From: Zipacnadum sp036504235
GTDB lineage: Bacteria; Armatimonadota; Zipacnadia; Zipacnadales; Zipacnadaceae
Direction: 5' to 3'
Length of the DNA stretch: 64,000 nucleotides
Assembly: GCA_036504235.1 (NCBI GenBank)
Contig: DASXVN010000005.1
Span: 81,713-145,712, forward strand
Position 1 is the stretch's first letter. Every line of letters begins with the position of its first letter. The position numbers and the translations under genes are program-made. The notes under the pieces were generated by a model. It ran no database searches and was not told where the DNA came from. It saw only the letters and a program-made list of their open reading frames with translations. Positions 43,817 through 52,384 of the stretch are shown one piece after another.

Positions 43817-45847
43817 ATGCCCGGCCTCCACAACCACTGCCTCGCGCTAGAACTTGACGACCTCGGCAACCTCGCCTCTTTGCGCAACCTCACCACCGGC
43901 CGCGAGTACCTGAGCCAGCCGGGGCTGGACCTGTGGCAGATGATCTACCCCTCGGAGGACGATCCCGAGACCCCCCTACGCAGTTCCCAGCAGGCCCGGC
44001 CCGAGATCGTCGCGGAGGGCGACACCTTGACGGTCACCTATCCGGCGTTGGTGGACTTCCGGGGGCGGCCCGTCGCGGTCCGCTTCCGCTATACGGTCCG
44101 CCTGGCGGGCGAGGAGTTGCTGTTCCGCGCCGAGATCACCAACGAGGCGGCGCCGGAGATTCGCGAGCTGTGGTTCCCCCTGATCGGCGGCCTGGACGGC
44201 CTGGGCGAGCGGGAGGAGGCCAGCTTCCTGCTCTATCCCGAGTCCGCTGGGCGGCGGATTCTGGACCCCCGGCGCAACCTGGCGGACCGCGACGCCCAGC
44301 CGGTGCGCGGAGTGCGCTTCAACTACCTGCGCGATTTCTACCCGGGCCGCGCCTCCATGCAGTGGCTGGGCCTGTACGGCGACCAGGGCAGCCTCTACGT
44401 CGGCTCCCACGACTCCAGCCTGCAGACCACCGCCACCAACGCCCTGCTCCATATCGGCGCGACTCCGGCCGAGGACTCGCTCTCGCTGGGGTTCATCAAG
44501 TACCCCTTCGTCGGCGCCGGGCAGACCTGGTTCGGCGAGCCCTTCCTGGTCGCCGTGCACAGCGATTCCTGGCGGCGCGACGCCCGGCGCTACCGGGCTT
44601 TTTGCGATACCTACCAGGACCACGGCCGCCGCAAGCCCCAGTGGGTGCAGGCTCTGCCCGGGATGCAGGACGTGGTCATGCTGCACCAGCACGGCCGGGT
44701 GAACTACCGTTACGACCAGATTCCCGAGATCGCCGCCGCGGCTGCTGCCGGGGGCCTCGACGTGGTCAAGCTCACCGGCTGGTCGCACGGCGGCCACGAT
44801 AACATGTACCCGGATTTCCTGCCCAGTGACCGCCTCGGTGGCGAGTCGGCGCTGGTGGATAACTTCCGCCAGGTGCAGGCGGCCGGCTACCGCCTGGTGC
44901 TGTACTTCCACTTCATCCAGATGTCGCCCAACTCCGAGTTCTACCAGCAGCACGGTGAGTTCTGCACCATGAAGGGCCCCTACGGCAACCCCTTCGTGGA
45001 CATCTTCACCTGGCCCAGCCATGGCTCGCTGATCGCCATGAACGAGCGCTTCCCGCTGTACAACGCCTGCGTGGGAACCGCCCCCTGGCAGGAGCAGGTG
45101 CTGGCCTGCGTGCGCCGGGGTCTGGACTGGGGCGTGGATTGCGTGTTCCTCGACCAGGTTGCCGGCGGGCCCAGTTCCTTCCTTTGTTTCGACGAGCGCC
45201 ACGGGCATCCCAGCCCCGCGTTCGCCTGCGGACCGGGCAAGACCGAGCTATCGCGCCGGGCCCGGGAGATGGTCAAGGCGGAGGGCGAGGAGATCGCCCT
45301 GGGCGCGGAGTACGTTGCCGACGTGCTCCTGCAGTACTACGACTTCACGCTGCCCTTCGGCCTGGGGTTCCTGTACGGGGGCCAGCATTTCGGGGAGATG
45401 TACCGCTACACCTTCCCCGAGGACATCCTGTGCAGCCAGTACCTCGCGCGCGAGAACTACGAGCAGCTCCACTACAGCTTCGTGATGGGCTACCGGTTCT
45501 TCCTGGCCGCTCGGCAGCAGTGCGAGCTGCTCACGGACCTGGACCCCGCGTTCGTCGCGCGGCTGGCGGAGCTGAACGCCCTGCGCCGCCGCCATGCCGG
45601 CGTGCTCCTGGGCGGTCGCTTCCGGGAGACCGAGCCGCTAGTGGTGGACAATCCGGCGCTAGTAGCTCGCGCCTACGAGACCAGTCACGAGGCCGCCGTG
45701 GCGGTGTGGAATCCGACCGACCAGCCCCAGGAGCTAGCGGTCGCGTGGCCCGGGAAGCGCCTGACGCAGGCGGAGGCCGCCGCGGGAGCGCTCCCGGCCG
45801 GAGCGCCTCTGGCCCCGCAGGACGTAGCCGTACTGACCTTTGCCTGA
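43817..45847 (+). CDS. DUF6259-like TIM-barrel glycoside hydrolase
   Basis: 676 aa from ATG 43817 (GGAGGA 6 nt upstream). A beta-sandwich N-terminus (LHNHCLALELDDLGNLASLRN) is followed by a barrel that includes GLDVVKLTGWSHGGHDNMYPDF and GLDWGVDCVFLDQVAG, whose Asp is a likely catalytic residue, and EIALGAEYVADVLLQYYD with a candidate acid/base Glu. It resembles DUF6259 proteins, which are distant GH36/GH31-like enzymes. No signal peptide. Convergent with the oxidoreductase gene, 7 bp apart. Confidence 0.6.
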   Translation: MPGLHNHCLALELDDLGNLASLRNLTTGREYLSQPGLDLWQMIYPSEDDPETPLRSSQQARPEIVAEGDTLTVTYPALVDFRGRPVAVRFRYTVRLAGEELLFRAEITNEAAPEIRELWFPLIGGLDGLGEREEASFLLYPESAGRRILDPRRNLADRDAQPVRGVRFNYLRDFYPGRASMQWLGLYGDQGSLYVGSHDSSLQTTATNALLHIGATPAEDSLSLGFIKYPFVGAGQTWFGEPFLVAVHSDSWRRDARRYRAFCDTYQDHGRRKPQWVQALPGMQDVVMLHQHGRVNYRYDQIPEIAAAAAAGGLDVVKLTGWSHGGHDNMYPDFLPSDRLGGESALVDNFRQVQAAGYRLVLYFHFIQMSPNSEFYQQHGEFCTMKGPYGNPFVDIFTWPSHGSLIAMNERFPLYNACVGTAPWQEQVLACVRRGLDWGVDCVFLDQVAGGPSSFLCFDERHGHPSPAFACGPGKTELSRRAREMVKAEGEEIALGAEYVADVLLQYYDFTLPFGLGFLYGGQHFGEMYRYTFPEDILCSQYLARENYEQLHYSFVMGYRFFLAARQQCELLTDLDPAFVARLAELNALRRRHAGVLLGGRFRETEPLVVDNPALVARAYETSHEAAVAVWNPTDQPQELAVAWPGKRLTQAEAAAGALPAGAPLAPQDVAVLTFA

Positions 45848-45854
45848 GGCGGCG

Positions 45855-46814
45855 CTAGGGCACCAGCACCAGCTTGCCGTAGGCGCTCTCTTCCATGATC
45901 GTGTGGTGCGCCCGGGGGGCCTCCGCCAGGGGAATCTCCTCCCCGACCACCGGGCGCAGCGTGCCGTTGCTCAGGCCGGCAAAGGTCGCCGCGTGGATCG
46001 CCTCCAGCTCCTTGCCCTTCGCGGCGGTCAGGTACACCCCAGTCACCCAGATCTCCTTGAACAGGTCGCGCGGGCTGAGTTCCTGCACCGGCCCGCGCGC
46101 GCCGATGACCACCAGGCGCCCGCTGGCGGCCAGAGCGGGCAGGTCGCGCGCCAGGTTTTCCTCGGCCCGCATCTCCAGAATCACGTCAATTCCCCGGCCC
46201 TCCGTGGCCTCCGCGGCCTGCTGGAGGTGCGCGGGATCGGTGTGGTCCCACACGACGGGGACGCCCTGGTCGGCCAGCAGTTGCCGCCCGCGCTGACTCC
46301 CCGCGGTGCCGATCACGCGCATCCCCGCGGCCCGGGCGAACTGCACGGCGGCCATTCCCACGCCGCCGCTGGCCCCGTGCACCAGGACCGTCTCGCCGGG
46401 CACCGCCATGCCCCGCTGGAACAGGGCCCGGTAGGCGGTGCCGTAGGGAATCCACAGGGTCGCGCCCTGGCTGAAGCTGACGTTATCCGGCAGCGGCCGG
46501 ACCTGGGCCTCGGTGCAGAGCGTCTGCTCGGCGTAGGAGCCGGTCAGCGTCCCCGCGGCGTAGACCCGGTCGCCCTCGTGGACGCGCGTGACCTCCGCTC
46601 CCACCGCCGCCACCACGCCGGCCGCGTCGTTCCCCGGCGTAAAGGGCCGCGGGATCTCCCCATACCGCCCCGAGCGGATATAGGCCTCCACCGGATTGAC
46701 CCCCGCCGCCTTGACCGCCACCAGCACCTGCCCGGCGTCCGGCGTCAGGTCGGGGACTTCCTCCAGCTTCATGACGTCCGGCTCGCCGAATTCATGCACC
46801 CGAATGGCCTTCAT
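45855..46814 (-). CDS. Quinone oxidoreductase-type MDR dehydrogenase
   Basis: 319 aa from ATG 46814 (GAGGAG upstream; the in-frame codon at 46856 has none). Quinone-reductase/zeta-crystallin branch of the MDR superfamily: MKAIRVHEFGEPDVMKLEEVP, NPVEAYIRSGRYG and the NADPH-binding VLVHGASGGVGMAAVQFA. The zinc ligands of true alcohol dehydrogenases are absent. It probably reduces quinones or enones with NADPH. Downstream of, but 260 bp from, the polysaccharide locus. Confidence 0.85.
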   Translation of the reverse strand: MKAIRVHEFGEPDVMKLEEVPDLTPDAGQVLVAVKAAGVNPVEAYIRSGRYGEIPRPFTPGNDAAGVVAAVGAEVTRVHEGDRVYAAGTLTGSYAEQTLCTEAQVRPLPDNVSFSQGATLWIPYGTAYRALFQRGMAVPGETVLVHGASGGVGMAAVQFARAAGMRVIGTAGSQRGRQLLADQGVPVVWDHTDPAHLQQAAEATEGRGIDVILEMRAEENLARDLPALAASGRLVVIGARGPVQELSPRDLFKEIWVTGVYLTAAKGKELEAIHAATFAGLSNGTLRPVVGEEIPLAEAPRAHHTIMEESAYGKLVLVP

Positions 46815-46914
46815 GCGCGATCGTCTCCTCTGGCTGCGACTAGTAGTGACCAGCAAGAGCAGACGAGGCCGGGGAGCGGAGGGTTTGGTGGAGGGTGAGA
46901 GGGGTCGTCTCCAC

Positions 46915-46960
46915 GTAGGGGCGCGTTATGCGGAGCGAAGCGGAGCAACACACGCCCGCG
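46915..46960. repeat. GTAGGGGCG-type intergenic repeat, copy B
   Basis: Begins GTAGGGGCGCGTTATGCGGAGCG and ends near CACACGCCCGCG, whose arm is partly complementary to the start. It shares its core with 35473-35511. Confidence 0.5.
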
Positions 46961-47074
46961 CCAGGGCGGCAGGGGGAGGCAGGAGGCCAGTGTAACCTCA
47001 TCCGCCTTCGCTGAAGCTACGGCGGACAGGCCCCCCGGCCCCCTCTCCCGCGGCAGGGAGGGCGCGAGGGCCGG

Positions 47075-48052
47075 CTAGCGCGACTCGAGACCAGGCAGCC
47101 GCGCCTTGAGGAAGGCGGCGAGGTCCCCTCGGTAGGCGAGGGCGACCCGCGCCAGCAGGTAGCGCTTGAGGAGCCGTCCCCGCAGGAGCGCCCCCGGCGA
47201 ACGTCCCCACGGCTCGCGGATCGTCCACAGATAGTGGTCAAAGACCATCCGCTGCAGGTCGCCCTCCCAGCGGCGGGCATAGCTCGCCGGAAAGCGGTCG
47301 CGGAACTCCGCCGAGCGCATTAGCTCCCCCAGCTTCTCGATGATGCCCAGCATCTTGGTCAGTTCCCGCCCCTCCCCGGCGGCGTAGCTGTGCGGCGTCA
47401 GGCGCCAGGTGGCGCCGGGCTCCGGCAGGTAGCAGGCGCCGTAGCGCAGCGCCAGGGCCCGCAGGGCGAAGGTGTCGCACAAGTGCCCCAGTTCTCGCCG
47501 GAAGCCGCCCTCCTCCAGGAACAGATCGCGCCGGTAGATAGTGGCGTGAGTGAGAGAGTGCCAGGTCGGCTCGGCCTGCAGGTAGTCGCGCAGGAATACC
47601 TCCGGCGAGGCGTACAGCGGCTCGGTCCAGCGGCGGACGCCCCGGATCTCCACGCTGTCCGGCGCGCCCGGCTGATGGCCCCGCAGGGCGATCTGGCCGA
47701 AAACGATGGCCGCCTCGGGGTGCCGCTCGGCCAGGGCCAGGGCGTGCTCGAGAAAGCCGGGCAGCACGTAGTCGTCGGCCGCCCCGAAGTAGACGTAATC
47801 GCCGGTAGCGGCGCGCAGGAGGCGGTCCAGCGAGGCCACCACTCCCAGATTGCGCTCGTTTTGCGCCACCCGCAGGTAAGGGCACCGCTGGGCGTAGGAC
47901 TCCATGATCTCCACGCTGGTGTCGGTGGAGGCGTCGTCCAGGAGCAGAAACTCCTCGGGCGGCCGCGACTGGCCCAGCACGGCCTCAATCGCCTCGGGGA
48001 GGTACTGGCTGTGATTGTAGTTGGGGATGCAGGCGGTCAGGGACAGGGTCAT
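47075..48052 (-). CDS. GT2-family glycosyltransferase
   Basis: 325 aa from ATG 48052, GGAAGGAAGAG upstream. GT-A fold: LTACIPNYNHSQYLPEAIEAVLGQ, EFLLLDDASTDTS, NERNLGVVASLDRLL and a GAADDY metal motif in place of the usual DxD. It transfers a sugar from a nucleotide donor. Last member of the coupled operon; its ATG overlaps the stop of the 52-aa relic (ATGA). Confidence 0.85.
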   Translation of the reverse strand: MTLSLTACIPNYNHSQYLPEAIEAVLGQSRPPEEFLLLDDASTDTSVEIMESYAQRCPYLRVAQNERNLGVVASLDRLLRAATGDYVYFGAADDYVLPGFLEHALALAERHPEAAIVFGQIALRGHQPGAPDSVEIRGVRRWTEPLYASPEVFLRDYLQAEPTWHSLTHATIYRRDLFLEEGGFRRELGHLCDTFALRALALRYGACYLPEPGATWRLTPHSYAAGEGRELTKMLGIIEKLGELMRSAEFRDRFPASYARRWEGDLQRMVFDHYLWTIREPWGRSPGALLRGRLLKRYLLARVALAYRGDLAAFLKARLPGLESR

Positions 48053-48207
48053 AGCTCTCTTCCTTCCATGTGACGGGCCCATAGGTTCAGCAGGCGCGCC
48101 TTGAGGCGGCCCAGCCCGGGGCGGAGCCGGCGCAGCGCGGACCGCGGGCGCCCCCGGCTCCTCGAGTCCTCTCCCCAGACCGGCGTGACCAAGTGGAACT
48201 CCCTCAC
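48049..48207 (-). pseudogene. 52-codon relic of a glycosyltransferase-like gene
   Basis: GTG 48207 overlaps the preceding stop (GTGA), and its TGA overlaps the next ATG (ATGA). The N-terminus MREFHLVTPVWGED looks like the opening of a longer glycosyltransferase, while the rest is basic and helical (ending LLNLWARHMEGREL) like a C-terminus. Both operon junctions are intact, so this looks like a gene with a large in-frame internal deletion. A genuine small protein is possible. Confidence 0.5.
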
Positions 48208-49106
48208 GGCCGCGCCTCCGGGGGCGCGGCGGCGGCCACCTCCGCCAGCACCGCCGCCACGGTGTCCGCGACCGGCGGCGGGGTCAGGCCCAGTTCCTCG
48301 CGCAGGCGCGTGGTGTCCAGCGTCGCGTAGGGGGGGACGCTCTCCAACTCCAGCCCCGAGTCCGCGGCCGGCATCGGCTGCACCAGGTCCGCGGCGGCCC
48401 CCAGCCGCTCGGCCAGGCGGTAGGCCAGCTCCGGATAGGGGAGGTCTTCCTCCCCCGACACCTGGACAATCCCCGCGGCCCGCCGCTCGCCGACCCGCGC
48501 CAGCGCCTCCGCCACCAGGGCCACCGGGACCGGGGGCAGCACCATGTCGCTGAAGGGATGGATGGCCTCGCCGCGGCGCAGCGCCTGAGCCCACTCGCGC
48601 AGCAGGGCCCACTCGGGGCTGAGCACCTTGGTCAGCCGCACCACCGCCGCGGGTCCGGGGCCGCCGAGCAGGCGGCGCTCCAACTCCGCCTTCTGGCGGC
48701 CATACTCGGTGCGCGGACTGACCGGCTCCTCGGCCCGGCGATAGGGGACCGCGCCGTCATAGACCAAGTTGGAGGAGGTGTACACGAGGAAGACGCCCCG
48801 GCGGGAGAGGCTCGCGGCCAGCGCCGCCTGCGCCTCTACGTTGACTAGTCGGGTGCCCACGGGGTCCCGGCGGCAGCGGCCCAGCGCGGTCTCGCCCGCG
48901 CAGAGATAGGCCACGGCCACCTCCGGCAGCAGCGGCCAGCCGCGGGGGTCGGCGGCAAGATCGAGGAAAAGCTGCCCCGCGAGAAGCGTGCCGGGGCGGC
49001 GGGTGGTAGTGAATACGGGGGTGCCCGCCGCCCGCAGGTGGGCGGCCAGCGCCCGGCCGATCAGCCCCTCGCCGCCCACCACCAGGGCCGGCTCCGGCGC
49101 GGCCAT
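48204..49106 (-). CDS. RmlD-like SDR (NAD-dependent sugar reductase/epimerase)
   Basis: 300 aa. N-terminal nucleotide-binding ALVVGGEGLIGRALAAHL, VYTSSNLVYDG and the YxxxK pair in TEYGRQKAELERRLL. Length and layout match dTDP-4-dehydrorhamnose reductase-like enzymes. Its start ATG shares one base with the FkbM stop and its stop overlaps the relic start. Confidence 0.75.
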   Translation of the reverse strand: MAAPEPALVVGGEGLIGRALAAHLRAAGTPVFTTTRRPGTLLAGQLFLDLAADPRGWPLLPEVAVAYLCAGETALGRCRRDPVGTRLVNVEAQAALAASLSRRGVFLVYTSSNLVYDGAVPYRRAEEPVSPRTEYGRQKAELERRLLGGPGPAAVVRLTKVLSPEWALLREWAQALRRGEAIHPFSDMVLPPVPVALVAEALARVGERRAAGIVQVSGEEDLPYPELAYRLAERLGAAADLVQPMPAADSGLELESVPPYATLDTTRLREELGLTPPPVADTVAAVLAEVAAAAPPEARP

Positions 49107-49999
49107 CAGAGCGTCTCCCCGGCCGAGAGCCGCTCCTCGGGAACCGCGATGATGTGCGGCTCGGCGTCGGGATAGGCGACATACGGGGCCACTCGGTAGC
49201 GCTCAGTCAGGGAGTTCAGTTGCGCCGCCAGCGCCTGCTCGTCACCGGGCAGGTGGTAGCTGGCCGCGATGACCACCGGCCGGTAGCACCGCAGCGTCTC
49301 CGCCGCACCCGCCAGGGCGGCCGCCTCCCCGCCCTCCACGTCCAGCTTGAGCAGGTCCACGCGCCCCAGCCCGGCGGCGATCTCGTCCACCGTCGTCGCC
49401 CGCACCGTCACTCGTCCGCTGATCTCCACGCCGAAGTTGGTGGTCAGCGCCTGGACGCCCAGGTTGGTGTGCGCCCACTCCAGGGTCATCTCGCCCGGCG
49501 CGGCGGCCAGGGCCCCGGCCAGCACCGTGATCTCCGCCCCGCCAGCGCCGGCCACGTTTTCCCGCAGCAGCGCCAGGTTCTGCGGGCACGGCTCCACGCT
49601 GACGACCTTGCCGGCCGGCCCCACCAGCTTGGCGGCGAGCCGCGCGAAGCAGCCCACGTGCGCGCCCCCGTCAATCACCACGTCCCCCGGCCGCAGGAAC
49701 CGCGAGGCGTCGTACTGGTCCAGACAATAGACGGGGAACCACAGTTGGATCAGCGCCGCCCAGCTCGCCTCCGCCTCGGAGCCCTCGCGAGGGCGGGAGA
49801 GCACGAAGCGCTCCCGGCCCAGCGTGAGCAGGAAGGTGTCCGGGTCGCGCGGGCCCAGGTGAAGGCCGAAAAGTCGTCGCCAGGCCGGGGACTGCGCCGC
49901 CCGCCGGGGACTGAGCAGAAAGCCTAGCGTCGGCCAGGACAAGCCCCGCGTGGCCCGCAGCCGCTGCGCCAGCATCCGCCGGAAGGCCAGCGGGTTCAT
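49106..49999 (-). CDS. FkbM-family methyltransferase
   Basis: 297 aa from ATG 49999, forming ATGA with the previous gene's stop. FkbM pattern: FLRPGDVVIDGGAHVGCFARLAAKLVGPAGKVVSVEPCPQNLALLREN, later VDLLKLDVEGGEAAALAG. These enzymes O-methylate sugars or other hydroxyls in surface glycans and natural products. Confidence 0.85.
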   Translation of the reverse strand: MNPLAFRRMLAQRLRATRGLSWPTLGFLLSPRRAAQSPAWRRLFGLHLGPRDPDTFLLTLGRERFVLSRPREGSEAEASWAALIQLWFPVYCLDQYDASRFLRPGDVVIDGGAHVGCFARLAAKLVGPAGKVVSVEPCPQNLALLRENVAGAGGAEITVLAGALAAAPGEMTLEWAHTNLGVQALTTNFGVEISGRVTVRATTVDEIAAGLGRVDLLKLDVEGGEAAALAGAAETLRCYRPVVIAASYHLPGDEQALAAQLNSLTERYRVAPYVAYPDAEPHIIAVPEERLSAGETL

Positions 50000-50679
50000 G
50001 CCCCGTCCTTCCGCGCGCAGCACAGGGCCAGCAGGTAGTTCGCCATGGGCTGGAAGCCGGTGTGGACCACCTCGTCATTCATGGAGAAGAGAAACACGTC
50101 GCGGAAGTAGCCCTCCAGCAGCCGCCGCAGAGCGGGGCCGTCTTTGCAGTTCACGTGGCCGGCGCGGCTGGGCTCGGAGGCGTAGGCCTGGGACTGCAGC
50201 GAGGGAGTCCCCACGATCAGCACGCCCTCCGGCGCCAGGGAGGCGACCAGGTGGCCCACGAAGTCGCGCTCCCGCTCCGGGGCGATGTGCTCCAGCACGT
50301 CCAGAGCGTAGGCGGCGTCAAAGTCGCCCGGCACCGGGCCGGTCAGCAGATCGTGGACGCGGTACTCGCAAGGCCAGTGAGCGTCCTGGCGGGCGGTGGC
50401 GTCGGCGATGAAGACGGGGTCAAAGTCCACGGCGGTGAGCCGGGCCACCTCCTGCTGCACCAGCCGCGTGCCGAAGGCGTCCGCGCAGCCGACCTCCAGG
50501 ACGTGGCGGCGGCCGGTGAGCATCTTGGCGACGAACTTGTAGCGGGCCAGCAGGAAGACCAGCCGCTTGGGGTCGTCATGCCAGGTCTGATTGCTCATCA
50601 GCCCCAGCGGGGTGAGGCCCTCGCCGTCGCGCAGCTCCACGCACCGCTGGTATTGAGTTTCGCGAGTATGCTCGGACAC
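49996..50679 (-). CDS. Class I SAM-dependent methyltransferase
   Basis: 227 aa from GTG 50679 (GGGGG 6 nt upstream); TTG 50691 is the alternative. Motif I HVLEVGCADAFGTRLVQ, then LTAVDFDPVFI and AYALDVLEHIAPERE. The N-terminal WHDDPKRLVFLLARYKFVAKML is common in methyltransferases of polysaccharide loci. Substrate unknown. Confidence 0.75.
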   Translation of the reverse strand: MSEHTRETQYQRCVELRDGEGLTPLGLMSNQTWHDDPKRLVFLLARYKFVAKMLTGRRHVLEVGCADAFGTRLVQQEVARLTAVDFDPVFIADATARQDAHWPCEYRVHDLLTGPVPGDFDAAYALDVLEHIAPERERDFVGHLVASLAPEGVLIVGTPSLQSQAYASEPSRAGHVNCKDGPALRRLLEGYFRDVFLFSMNDEVVHTGFQPMANYLLALCCARKDGA

Positions 50680-50691
50680 GGGGTCCCCCAA

Positions 50692-51354
50692 TCACTCGAA
50701 GTAGATGAAAGAATGGTCGCCGCGGTAGCCGGTCTGGCCGAAGATCCACTCCCACTCCGCGGGGGTGTGGAAGGCGCGGCAGGTGAGCTGCCAATAGAGC
50801 AGATTCACCTTCTCGCGCTCGTTGCGGTAGGCCTCGACGCACAGGTACTGGGCGGCGCGGCTGACCCGCTCCAGCTCGGCCAGCGCGGCCCACAACTCGT
50901 TGATATACAGGTTGTGCAGGGTGTTGATCGAGTAGACGAAGTCAAAGGAATCGTCCGGATAGGGAAGCTGCGCGGCGCTGCCCAGGTGCAGAAAAGGCTG
51001 CACTTCCGGCTTGGCGTTTTCCAGCGCATATGCCGAGATATCCAGCCCGACCACTTCCACGCCGGGCACCACCTGGGTGAACTCGTAGAGCAGGAAGGCC
51101 TTCCCGCAGCCCACGTCCAGAATTCTCATGCCCGGCTGCAGGCCGTAGTGGGCCACCATCTGCTCGGCCACCGCCCGCCAACGGCCGTCGTAGCGGTAGC
51201 CGCCGTAGCCGTACTTGCGGTCGCCGTCCCAGTAGTCGCGGCCGAACTGAATCGCCACCGCCGCGACCTCGGCCTTGTCGGCCTCGTTGACCCGGGCGAG
51301 GTAGTCGCGGGTGGTGGCTTTGTGGATGGGACTGAGAAAGTCAACGTAAGACAC
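50692..51354 (-). CDS. Class I SAM-dependent methyltransferase
   Basis: 220 aa from GTG 51354, chosen because it lies after the epimerase stop with AGGCGG upstream. Motif I MRILDVGCGKAFLLYEF, then EVVGLDISAYALENA and DDSFDFVYSINTLHNLY. The N-terminal DFLSPIHKATTRDYLARVNEADK region is conserved-looking but not known to me. Confidence 0.72.
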   Translation of the reverse strand: MSYVDFLSPIHKATTRDYLARVNEADKAEVAAVAIQFGRDYWDGDRKYGYGGYRYDGRWRAVAEQMVAHYGLQPGMRILDVGCGKAFLLYEFTQVVPGVEVVGLDISAYALENAKPEVQPFLHLGSAAQLPYPDDSFDFVYSINTLHNLYINELWAALAELERVSRAAQYLCVEAYRNEREKVNLLYWQLTCRAFHTPAEWEWIFGQTGYRGDHSFIYFE

Positions 51355-51382
51355 GGGCGGTACCGCCTGTACAGCGTAGTGG

Positions 51383-52384
51383 TTATGGTTGGTGCTGGTA
51401 CTCCAGCGGCTGCCGACGAATCTCCTCCCAGTTCTCTTCGACCCAGGAGACAACCTCCGCCAGGCCCTCCTCGATGGGGACCGTCGGCCGCCAGCCCAGT
51501 CCGGCGCGGGCGCGGGTGGACTCGATCACATAGGCGGCGTCCTGTCCGGGGCGCTCGGCGACCGTCTCGGTGGCGGTGGCGAAATCCCGCCCCAGGCGCT
51601 CGCAGATCAGCCGTACCACCTCGCGCACCGCGATCCCCGCATCCGGCGAAAGGTGGTAAGTGCTACCCAGCTCACCCCGGTCGAGGATCGCTAGTTCCCC
51701 TCGCGACACGTCGCGAATATGGATATACGACTTGACCGCGGCCCCGCCGCCATGCAACTGGATCGCGCGCCCCAGCAGCAGGTAGATCACCGAGCGCGGG
51801 ATGATCTTGAAAAGCTGCTGCCGGGCGCCGTAGACGTTGGTGGCCCGGACGGTGACCAGCGGGAAGCCGAACTGCTTGTAGTACGTCCGCAGGAGCAGGT
51901 CCGCGGCCGCCTTGGAGGCGGCGTAGGGCGTGCTCGGATGGAGCGGCGCGTCCTCATAGACGCTCCCCACGCAGGTGCCGTAGACCTCCGGCGAGGAGAC
52001 GTGCAGGTAGCGCTGCAGGTAGTCCCGGCGGCGCAGATGATTGACCAGTCCGGCCAGGGCCACGCAGTTGGTCTGAAACCACTGCTCCGGGTGCTCCCAG
52101 CTAGGCGCCACCTCGCTCTGCGCGGCGAAGTTGACGATCGCCTGCGGGCGTTCGGCGTCCAGCAGGGCCAGCAGCTCCGGCAGGTCCCGGTTTAGGTCCA
52201 GTTGGTAGTAGCGGTAGCGCGAGAGGTCGGGGCGCAGTTTGTAGCGCAAGGCCAGGGCCGAGCGCTCCTGAGAGCGGCTCACGCCCAGGACCTCCTGGGT
52301 CGGATCGTCGAGCAGCAGGTCCACGAAGTCCTGCCCCGAGAAGGAATTGGCGCCCAGCACGACGACTTTGCGGGTGGTGCTCAT
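51383..52384 (-). CDS. NAD-dependent epimerase/dehydratase (GDP-mannose dehydratase-like)
   Basis: 333 aa from ATG 52384, overlapping the kinase stop (ATGA). Rossmann motif KVVVLGANSFSGQDFVDLLL (GxxxFSG variant), HVSSPEVYGTCVGSV, the YxxxK site in PYAASKAAADLLLRTY and RATNVYGARQQLFKIIPR. It most likely acts on a nucleotide-linked sugar of this locus; product not set. Confidence 0.8.
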   Translation of the reverse strand: MSTTRKVVVLGANSFSGQDFVDLLLDDPTQEVLGVSRSQERSALALRYKLRPDLSRYRYYQLDLNRDLPELLALLDAERPQAIVNFAAQSEVAPSWEHPEQWFQTNCVALAGLVNHLRRRDYLQRYLHVSSPEVYGTCVGSVYEDAPLHPSTPYAASKAAADLLLRTYYKQFGFPLVTVRATNVYGARQQLFKIIPRSVIYLLLGRAIQLHGGGAAVKSYIHIRDVSRGELAILDRGELGSTYHLSPDAGIAVREVVRLICERLGRDFATATETVAERPGQDAAYVIESTRARAGLGWRPTVPIEEGLAEVVSWVEENWEEIRRQPLEYQHQP

